This document shows, one piece after another, positions 58,222-64,000 of a stretch of DNA of 64,000 nucleotides. The position numbers and the translations under genes are program-made. The stretch's first letter is position 1. The number at the start of each line of letters is the position of its first letter. The stretch spans positions 3,906,001 through 3,970,000 of the forward strand of contig NZ_CP163302.1 of the NCBI RefSeq assembly GCF_041022165.1, written 5' to 3'. This stretch comes from Sinomonas sp. P10A9. GTDB lineage: Bacteria; Actinomycetota; Actinomycetes; Actinomycetales; Micrococcaceae. Under the pieces are notes generated by a model that saw only the letters and a list, made by a program, of their open reading frames with translations, was not told the DNA's origin and searched no databases.

Positions 58222-59619
58222 TCAGGCGTTCGGAACGGCCGCGGTCTCCGCGGGCTCGGGGGCCGGCACCTGATCCGCGGGCTCAGCTATCACCGCGTCG
58301 TCGGCGAAGTCGGCGCGCGGTGCGGCCGGGTTCGAGATCACCAGGTGCCCAACCGCGGTGTTGGAGGCGGGGACGTGGTAGAACCGGTGGTCGACGGAGG
58401 GAGCCTCGCCGTGGAACTGGTCGTCCATGGCGCCGCGGGCGATCAGCCAGTCCACGAGCTCGATGCCCTCGGAGCCCGCCTCGTCGACGTACTCCATGTG
58501 ATCCCACTCGGTCAGGCCCAGCGGGTCGGCGATGAGGTGGTCGAGGAACGCGTTGTCCCACTCCTCGTTGATGAGACCGGCGCGCGGGCCCTGGAGCTGG
58601 TGGCTCATGCCGCCGGTGCCCCAGATCTGCACGTTGAGCTCCGGGCCGTCCCACTTGTCCAGGGCGCGGCGCAGGGCCTTGCCGAGCTCGTAGCAGCGGC
58701 GTCCGGAGGGCACCGGGTACTGCACCACGTTGACGGCCAGCGGGATGACCTTGCACGGCCACTCCTTGACGTCGCCGAAGACGAGGGAGAGCGGCACGGT
58801 GAGCCCGTGGTCCACGACCATCTCGTTGACGAGGGTGAGGTCGAAGTCGTCCTGGATGACCGACTGCGCGATGTGTGCGGCGAACTCCGGGTAGCCCTTC
58901 ACGTCCGGGACCGGGCGGGGGCCGTAGCCCTCGTCGGCCACGGGGTACTCTTCCCCGGTGCCGAGCACGAAGGTGGGGATGATGGAGGAGTCGAACGCCG
59001 TGGCGTGGTCGTTGTAGACGAGGATGACGACGTCGGGCGTGTTCTGCTTGGCCCACTTGCGGGTCCACTCGTAGCCGTCGAAGACCTTCTTCCAGTACGG
59101 CTCCTCGGTCTTGCCGAGGTCCATCGCGGCACCGATCGCCGGGACGTGCGAGGTGAACAGCGCGGAGGTGTACTTCGCCGGGGCGTTCTCGCGCATGGTC
59201 TCGGACTTCTCGCGCGGCAGCGGCGGCGTCCAGCCGTCGAGGTCCTTGAGGCGGTTGCCCTCGGGGCGGCGCCCGCCGCCGATCATCATGTCGCGGTAGG
59301 CGGCCTCGGACATGCCCGTCATGGAGCCGGCCATCTGCTGGAAGCTCAGGCCATGGGTGGCGCCGATCTTGCTCAGGAAGTAGATGTTGCCGCCCTCGGC
59401 CATCATGGCGTTGAGGTCCATGTCCAGGACGGCCTGGTGCTGCTTCGGCGAAAGCGGCCACTCGTTGAGGTACGCCTCGCGGTCCGCCAGGTAGCGCTCG
59501 CGGTTCTCGGGCTTCATGAGCGACATCGAGAACTGGTTCAGGTGATATCCCTTGCGGGCCATCTCCGCGTCGAAGATGATCGTGCCGGGAACGTCCTTGT
59601 ACGGCTTGTCGAGTGACAT
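58222..59619 (-). CDS. ligAB: Protocatechuate 4,5-dioxygenase, fused alpha-beta (LigA-LigB)
   Basis: 465 residues from the ATG at 59619 (1 nt after ligI stop). Residues 1-140 equal LigA (HLNQFSMSLMKPENRERYLADREAYL). From ~150 the LigB extradiol domain follows: His158 (SHVPAIGAAMD) and His205 (VYNDHATAF) are the expected iron ligands, and NEEWDNAFL carries the Glu; GTGGMSHQLQGPRAG is the conserved active-site region. It opens protocatechuate between C4 and C5. In Sphingobium the subunits are separate; a fused form is known in Arthrobacter-type bacteria. The C-terminal ~40 residues are an acidic/Ala/Pro tail. Confidence 0.94.
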   Translation of the reverse strand: MSLDKPYKDVPGTIIFDAEMARKGYHLNQFSMSLMKPENRERYLADREAYLNEWPLSPKQHQAVLDMDLNAMMAEGGNIYFLSKIGATHGLSFQQMAGSMTGMSEAAYRDMMIGGGRRPEGNRLKDLDGWTPPLPREKSETMRENAPAKYTSALFTSHVPAIGAAMDLGKTEEPYWKKVFDGYEWTRKWAKQNTPDVVILVYNDHATAFDSSIIPTFVLGTGEEYPVADEGYGPRPVPDVKGYPEFAAHIAQSVIQDDFDLTLVNEMVVDHGLTVPLSLVFGDVKEWPCKVIPLAVNVVQYPVPSGRRCYELGKALRRALDKWDGPELNVQIWGTGGMSHQLQGPRAGLINEEWDNAFLDHLIADPLGLTEWDHMEYVDEAGSEGIELVDWLIARGAMDDQFHGEAPSVDHRFYHVPASNTAVGHLVISNPAAPRADFADDAVIAEPADQVPAPEPAETAAVPNA

Positions 59620-59620
59620 G

Positions 59621-60556
59621 TCATGCTCCTTCGGGCCAGTAGAGGCGGTGGGGGTTGTCGACGAGCAGTCGCTGCTGGAGCTCCGGCGTCGTGGCGATCT
59701 GGGGGATGTAGTCGACCAGCAGCCCGTCGTCGGGCATGTGGTCCTTGAGGTTGGGGTGGGGCCAGTCGGTTCCCCACAGCACGCGGTCGGGGAACTCCTC
59801 GACCACGCGGCGGGCGAACGGCACGACGTCGGTGTAGGCGTGCTGCTCACCGTCCAGGGCGCGGGGCCCGGTGACGCTCAGACGCTCTGGGCACGAGACC
59901 TTGGTCCACACGTTCGGATTCTCCCGCATGAAGCGCAGGAACAGCTCGAACTCGGGGCCGTTCGGGTCCTTGGTCACGTCGGGCCGGCCCATGTGGTCGA
60001 CCACGAGGTCGGTCGGGATGCTCGAGAAGAAGTCGAACAGCTCGGGCAGGTCCTCGGCCTCGAAGTAGATCACCACGTGCCAGCCGAGCGGCGCGATCTT
60101 CGCAACGATCTCCTCGAGCGAGTCCGTGGGGACCCGGTCGACGAGGCGCTTGACGAAGTTGAAGCGCACGCCGCGGACACCGGCCTCGTGCAGCTCGGCG
60201 AGCTGCTCGTCCGTCACATCGCGGCGGACGGTGGCGACGCCGCGCGCCCGCCCTCCGCTGCGGCGCAGTGCATCGACCAGCGCGCGGTTGTCGGCGCCGT
60301 GGCAGGTCGCCTGCACGATGACGTTGCGGTCGAAGCCGAGGTGGTCGCGCAGGGCGAACAGCTGCTCCGCCGAGGCGTCGCAGGGCGTGTACTTGCGTTC
60401 CGGAGCGTAGGGGAACTCCGCGCCGGGTCCGAACACGTGGCAGTGTGCGTCGACCGCGCCGTCGGGCAGGCGGAAGGCGGGCGTCGCAGGGCCGTCGTAC
60501 CAGTCAAGCCAGCCGGCGGACTTCTCGAAGCCGCCCGTGGTGTCTCCGTGCGCCAT
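59621..60556 (-). CDS. ligI: 2-Pyrone-4,6-dicarboxylate hydrolase
   Basis: 311 residues, amidohydrolase-like TIM barrel: DAHCHVFGPG with His38 and His40, VIVQATCHGADN, VIYFEAEDLPELF and VVDHMGRPDV, and WGTDWPHPN near the end. It hydrolyses PDC to 4-oxalomesaconate. GGAGAA before the ATG; starts 2 nt after ligK and stops 1 nt before ligAB. Confidence 0.93.
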   Translation of the reverse strand: MAHGDTTGGFEKSAGWLDWYDGPATPAFRLPDGAVDAHCHVFGPGAEFPYAPERKYTPCDASAEQLFALRDHLGFDRNVIVQATCHGADNRALVDALRRSGGRARGVATVRRDVTDEQLAELHEAGVRGVRFNFVKRLVDRVPTDSLEEIVAKIAPLGWHVVIYFEAEDLPELFDFFSSIPTDLVVDHMGRPDVTKDPNGPEFELFLRFMRENPNVWTKVSCPERLSVTGPRALDGEQHAYTDVVPFARRVVEEFPDRVLWGTDWPHPNLKDHMPDDGLLVDYIPQIATTPELQQRLLVDNPHRLYWPEGA

Positions 60557-60558
60557 GG

Positions 60559-61251
60559 TCAGTTCTCCACGTACTCGAGGCCGGCGGCGGCAAGCGGCTC
60601 GCGCATGCCGTAGATGTCGAGGCCGAGCACGCCCTCGCGGAACTTCACTCGCTTCGCCTCTTCGTTGTCCTCACGCTTCTGGCTGGCATCGGCGACCGCG
60701 CCGACGAGTTCGCGGGGAACCACGACGACGCCGTCAACGTCCGCGACGACAACGTCACCGGGATTGACGAGCGCGTTCGCCACGACGACCGGGATGTTCA
60801 CCGAACCGAGCGTGGCCTTGACCGTGCCCTTGGCGTTGATGGCCCGCGAAAAGACCGGGAAGCCCATCTTCTCGAGGTCCGCCACGTCCCGGACACCTCC
60901 GTCGATGACCAGGCCCTTGCAGCCGCGGGCGGTCAGCGAGGTGGCGAGCAGGTCGCCGAAGAAGCCGTCCTCACTCTCCGTGGTGCAGCCGGCGATGATC
61001 ACGTCGCCCTCCTGCACCTGCTCGGCCGCGACATGGAACATCCAGTTGTCGCCGGGCTGCAGCAGCACGGTGACGGCCGGGCCGCAGAGCTTGGCGCCGG
61101 TGTAGGCGGGGCGGATGTAGGGGCGCAGGAGGCCTACACGGCCCATCGCCTCGTGGATCGTCGCCACGCCGAACTGGGAGAGGCGGGCGACGTCCTTCGG
61201 GTCGGGACGCTCGATGTTCGTGTGGACGATTCCGAGGTTGTTCAGTCGCAT
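60559..61251 (-). CDS. ligK: 4-Carboxy-4-hydroxy-2-oxoadipate aldolase (HMG/CHA aldolase)
   Basis: 230 residues of the RraA-like class II aldolase family: VATIHEAMGRVGLLRPYIRP, GCTTESEDGFFGDLLATSL and GLVIDGGVRDVADL, with the metal/pyruvate-binding Asp and Arg. It splits CHA into pyruvate and oxaloacetate, the last step of the pathway. AAGGA precedes the ATG. Confidence 0.93.
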   Translation of the reverse strand: MRLNNLGIVHTNIERPDPKDVARLSQFGVATIHEAMGRVGLLRPYIRPAYTGAKLCGPAVTVLLQPGDNWMFHVAAEQVQEGDVIIAGCTTESEDGFFGDLLATSLTARGCKGLVIDGGVRDVADLEKMGFPVFSRAINAKGTVKATLGSVNIPVVVANALVNPGDVVVADVDGVVVVPRELVGAVADASQKREDNEEAKRVKFREGVLGLDIYGMREPLAAAGLEYVEN

Positions 61252-61266
61252 GGGGGTTCCTTCTCT

Positions 61267-62295
61267 TTACAGGCCGCGCGCCGTCAGGGCACGGTCGAGG
61301 CGCGGGTACACGCGGCGGGCATTGCCTTCGAAGACCTGCGCGCGCTGCGCGTCGGTCAGGTTCTCGGTTCCATCGACGTAGCGCTTCGTGTCGTCGAAGT
61401 AGTGGCCGGTGCGGGGGTCGATGTCGCGGACGGCGCCGATCATCTCACTGGCGAACAGGATGTTATCGGTGGGAATGACCTTCGTGAGCAGGTCGATACC
61501 GGGCTGGTGGTAGACGCAGGTGTCGAAGAAGACGTTGTTGAGCAGGTGCTCTTCGAGCTCCGGCTTGCCGAGCGCCATGGCGAGGCCGCGGAATCGGCCC
61601 CAGTGATAGGGCACAGCGCCGCCGCCGTGCGGGATGACGAGCTTGAGGTCCGGGAAGTCGCGGAACAGATCGCCCTTGAGCAGCTGCATGAAGGCGGTCG
61701 TGTCGGCGTTCAGGTAGTGGTCCCCGGTGGTGTGGAACACCGGCTTGCAGGAGGTGCTCACGTGCACCATCGCAGGGATCCCGTACTCCACGAGCTTCTC
61801 GTAGACCGGGTACCAGGATCGGTCGGTCAGCGCAGGGGCCGTCCACTTGCCGCCGGAGGGATCCGGGTTGAGGTTGACCGTGACCGCGCCGAGCTCTTCG
61901 ACGGCGCGGGTCAGCTCGGCGACCGTGGTGGCAGGATCCTCGCCCGGGGACTGCGGAAGCATGGCCCCCATGAGGAAGCGGTCGGGGAAGAGCTCGCTCA
62001 CCCGGGCACACAGGTCGTTGCAGATCCGCGCCCAGGTCTGGCTGACCTCGAGATCGCCGATGTGGTGGGCCATGAAGGAGGCGCGCGGGCTGAAGACCGT
62101 GATATCGCTGCCGCGCTCGTTCATGAGCCTGAGCTGGTTGGCCTCGATGGTCTCACGGATGTCATCGTCGGAGATCGTCAGGGCCGCCGGATCGGGAGCC
62201 TCACCCCGCCCTTCCGTGAAGGCGATCTGCAGGTCGCGCCAGGCGCCCAGCTGGGCCGGCGCCGTCGTGTAATGGCCGTGGATGTCGATGATCAC
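61267..62295 (-). CDS. ligJ: 4-Oxalomesaconate hydratase
   Basis: 342 residues of the amidohydrolase-2 family: MIIDIHGHYTT with His6 and His8, VHVSTSCKPVF, VIPHGGGAVPYHWGRFRG and FASEMIGAVRDIDPRTG. This matches LigJ, which hydrates 4-oxalomesaconate to CHA. First gene of the operon, divergent from LysR; the shared promoter carries ATAGAT repeats. Confidence 0.93.
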   Translation of the reverse strand: MIIDIHGHYTTAPAQLGAWRDLQIAFTEGRGEAPDPAALTISDDDIRETIEANQLRLMNERGSDITVFSPRASFMAHHIGDLEVSQTWARICNDLCARVSELFPDRFLMGAMLPQSPGEDPATTVAELTRAVEELGAVTVNLNPDPSGGKWTAPALTDRSWYPVYEKLVEYGIPAMVHVSTSCKPVFHTTGDHYLNADTTAFMQLLKGDLFRDFPDLKLVIPHGGGAVPYHWGRFRGLAMALGKPELEEHLLNNVFFDTCVYHQPGIDLLTKVIPTDNILFASEMIGAVRDIDPRTGHYFDDTKRYVDGTENLTDAQRAQVFEGNARRVYPRLDRALTARGL

Positions 62296-62364
62296 CGAGT
62301 GTCGTCCTTGTCACGTGGAGGCGGGTATGCCTCAATGCTAGGCAGATCACATCCATGGCGTCGA

Positions 62365-62405
62365 ATAGATATCGAGTGCATCCCGCATAGATACAATCAA
62401 TAGAT
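62365..62405. promoter_or_regulatory. ATAGAT direct repeats in the lig promoter
   Basis: ATAGAT at 62365, 62387 and 62400 (22 and 13 bp apart). The middle copy also gives a -10-like TAGATA 10 bp before the lysR ATG. Candidate LysR binding half-sites serving both divergent promoters. Confidence 0.4.
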
Positions 62406-63294
62406 GGTGTTCACCGACCTCAACCAGCTGCGCACCTTCGTGGTGCTCTACGAACTGCGCAGCGTCACCGCGGTCGCCGAGCGGCTGCACGTGACGCAGC
62501 CGACCGTCAGCTACACGCTGCGGCGGCTTCGAGGGCGATTCGGCGACGAGCTGTTCCGGCGCGAGGGGCATGACATGGTGCCGACCGCGAAGGCGACCCA
62601 GTTGTTCGGCCCCATCCACGAGGCGCTCGCGCAGATCGACGCGACGGTGGACGAGCCGGACACCTTCGAGCCGGCGGGATTCACCGGCGAACTCATGCTC
62701 GGACTCACCTCGATCGGCGAGCAGACCTTCCTTCCGCCCATCATGACGGCGCTCGCACGCGAGGCCGCCCGGCCGCACCTGCAGGTGGAGAGACTCGATT
62801 CGGATCAGGTCGAGGATGGGCTCACCCGGGGAACCATCGATCTGGCGATGACCGTGTCGATGATCGGCAGCCCGGGGCTGTGGCGCTCGCACGTGCGCGC
62901 CGTCGAGTACGTTGCGCTCGTCTCGGGGGCGCACCCCCTGCCGCCGACCGGCCCCGACATGTTCGCGGGTCGACACTTCCTGCGGGTCTCGGCGCGCGGC
63001 GGGCACGTCTTTCCGCTGCAGGTGCTCACGGACAACGGGCTCATGCAGCAGGTCGTGCTGACAGTGGAGGAGTATGCGACGGTACCTGCGGTGCTCGAGG
63101 CAACGGACCTTGCTGTCCTTCTGCCGCGGCACGTTGCCGAGGTCTTCTGCGGGTGGTTCCCCGGCCTGCTGATCGCCGACCTTCCCTGGCCGCCGCAGAG
63201 CACCCCGGTGTCGCTGTACACGCGGCGCGAGGCGAGCCTGACGCCGGCCCAGCGGTGGTTCCGCTCGCTCGTGCTGAATGCCGTCCGGGAATGA
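62404..63294 (+). CDS. LysR-family regulator of the lig operon
   Basis: 296 residues. HTH at 1-62 (FTDLNQLRTFVVLYELRSVTAVAERLHVTQPTVSYTLRRLRGRFG), effector domain ~90-290. Divergent from ligJ with 108 bp between starts, so it is the likely LigR-like activator responding to protocatechuate or a related acid. Probably leaderless or with a very short leader; no ribosome-binding site is visible. Confidence 0.85.
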   Translation: MVFTDLNQLRTFVVLYELRSVTAVAERLHVTQPTVSYTLRRLRGRFGDELFRREGHDMVPTAKATQLFGPIHEALAQIDATVDEPDTFEPAGFTGELMLGLTSIGEQTFLPPIMTALAREAARPHLQVERLDSDQVEDGLTRGTIDLAMTVSMIGSPGLWRSHVRAVEYVALVSGAHPLPPTGPDMFAGRHFLRVSARGGHVFPLQVLTDNGLMQQVVLTVEEYATVPAVLEATDLAVLLPRHVAEVFCGWFPGLLIADLPWPPQSTPVSLYTRREASLTPAQRWFRSLVLNAVRE

Positions 63295-63334
63295 CGGGGG
63301 TGAAACTGCCGCGCCAGCGGCGAGGCTAGCCGGG

Positions 63335-63988
63335 TCAGCTGCGCTTGCGGTTCCAGCTGGCCTTCGCCGGCGCGAAGGGGCTGCGCACGTGGATCGACCA
63401 CGACGAGTGCGGGTGGATCGAGAGGATGCAGCGCTCGTACCAGGCGCGCGCCTCGTCGGAGAGCCGCAGCAGCACGGCGTCCTTGTCGACGTCGTCTTCC
63501 GGGCGCGGCCGCAGTGCCTTCCAGACCAGCTGCACCTCAGGCGCACCGGTGGGGATGCCGTCGATGTCGAGCACCGCGCGGTCCCAGGGCAGCTGCAGTC
63601 GCGGGTCGCGCTTGTACACCCAGGCGCGCGGAGCGCCGTCCTCCACGTTGACCTTCAACACCCATGCATCCTGCTCGACATCGCGGACGAGCACGGGCTG
63701 CACCTCGTCGCCCTCCTGGATCTCCGCGAACGGCACGAGGTCGTCGTCGTCGCGCACCGCCCACGCATCGTATTCCGCGGGCAGGCTCGCCACGAGCTGC
63801 GGCAGGTCGCCGAACACCACGCTCACATCCGTGTTGGAGCGCTCGCGAATCGGCGCGCCCAGCCAGCGGTCGAGGGCCACGCCGCCCGAGAGCCACCAGC
63901 GGACGGGCGACGACGCGAGCAGATCCGCGACGGCCTGCGCTGCGAGGGGCTCCCACCTCGTCTCGGGAGTCGGTGCGGAAGAAGCCAT
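63335..63988 (-). CDS. Nucleotidyltransferase-superfamily protein (aminoglycoside adenylyltransferase-like)
   Basis: 217 residues. LSGGVALDRWLG followed by TDVSVVFGDL is the nucleotidyltransferase fold signature seen in 'amino acid transporter/aminoglycoside adenylyltransferase'-annotated proteins of actinobacteria; the GS-type motif is replaced by GGVALDR. Most likely a minimal nucleotidyltransferase of unknown target. The start is 12 bases from the window end, so its promoter is not visible. Confidence 0.65.
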   Translation of the reverse strand: MASSAPTPETRWEPLAAQAVADLLASSPVRWWLSGGVALDRWLGAPIRERSNTDVSVVFGDLPQLVASLPAEYDAWAVRDDDDLVPFAEIQEGDEVQPVLVRDVEQDAWVLKVNVEDGAPRAWVYKRDPRLQLPWDRAVLDIDGIPTGAPEVQLVWKALRPRPEDDVDKDAVLLRLSDEARAWYERCILSIHPHSSWSIHVRSPFAPAKASWNRKRS

Positions 63989-64000
63989 GCCTCAAGGTTA

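Noticed and set aside
59620-59850. Extension of LigAB upstream of 59619
   Set aside because: It overlaps ligI on the same strand in another frame and has no LigA homology; the LigA start motif begins at 59619.

Overview
The window is about 70% GC, densely packed, and rich in GTG starts and ATGA/TGATG stop-start overlaps. Gene content (branched-chain keto-acid dehydrogenase, DUF2853, a fused protocatechuate 4,5-dioxygenase, TIGR03364-type oxidase next to phosphonate uptake genes) points to a soil actinobacterium, most likely of the Arthrobacter/Sinomonas type (Micrococcaceae). That placement is an inference from gene content, not a database match. I see no rRNA, insertion sequence, CRISPR array or replication origin. 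There is one tRNA, an initiator tRNA-Met at 14.7 kb.

Layout. 0-2 kb: 5' end of an enolase-superfamily gene (cut by the window edge), a LysR regulator and a degenerate PAP2-like membrane protein. 2-4.2 kb: a secreted SnoaL-like protein and an MFS transporter. 4.3-8.2 kb: the bkd operon (E1alpha, E1beta, E2) behind a double-dyad operator. 8.3-14.6 kb: a HisC-like aminotransferase, a small holin-like membrane protein, a translationally coupled WXG-like / alpha-beta-hydrolase pair, purB and a BrkB-family protein. 14.7-20.1 kb: tRNA-fMet, nitronate monooxygenase divergent from an AraC regulator, a KstD-like flavoprotein, a methyltransferase and a DUF2853 protein. 20.3-26.5 kb: an agmatine/putrescine locus with putrescine oxidase, TetR, N-carbamoylputrescine amidase, agmatine deiminase and an amino-acid/polyamine permease. 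Two matching palindromes sit in the two outward promoters. 26.6-37.6 kb: housekeeping and accessory genes (class V aminotransferase, two GNATs, ribA, FAD-Rieske fusion oxidoreductase, aldo/keto reductase, FUSC, rlmN, ABC exporter, PadR). 38-43.5 kb: an AhpD-like protein, pobA, an IclR regulator and a PcaK-like MFS transporter with two matching operators, then a TDT-family transporter. 43.6-48.5 kb: quinone reductase, HutD-like, HD-domain, IclR and MFS genes. 48.5-54.9 kb: a phosphonate module (fused PhnE, PhnC, PhnD, TIGR03364 FAD oxidase, divergent GntR and phosphonatase-like hydrolase). 55.0-63.3 kb: a VOC protein and the protocatechuate 4,5-cleavage (PCA 4,5) operon ligJ-ligK-ligI-ligAB-ligC-AKR-SBP-like, with a divergent LysR. 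63.3-64 kb: a nucleotidyltransferase-like gene.

How the parts work together. PobA would convert imported 4-hydroxybenzoate to protocatechuate, and the lig operon 16 kb away would cleave it at 4,5 and take it to pyruvate and oxaloacetate. No protocatechuate 3,4-dioxygenase is present here. The polyamine locus makes a complete agmatine to 4-aminobutanal route with its own permease and repressor. The phosphonate module pairs high-affinity uptake with an oxidase and a C-P hydrolase and has no PhnW transaminase.

Structure beyond genes. Two repeat families run through the first 55 kb. One is an intergenic family of short GGTCAC-core units (19, 21 or 22 bp period) at seven places, sometimes supplying the stop codon of the adjacent gene. 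The other is an 11-mer, CGCCGTCGTGC, found at least 12 times on either strand, both as terminator arms and inside protein linkers. Neither was found in the last 8-9 kb (the PCA 4,5 segment).
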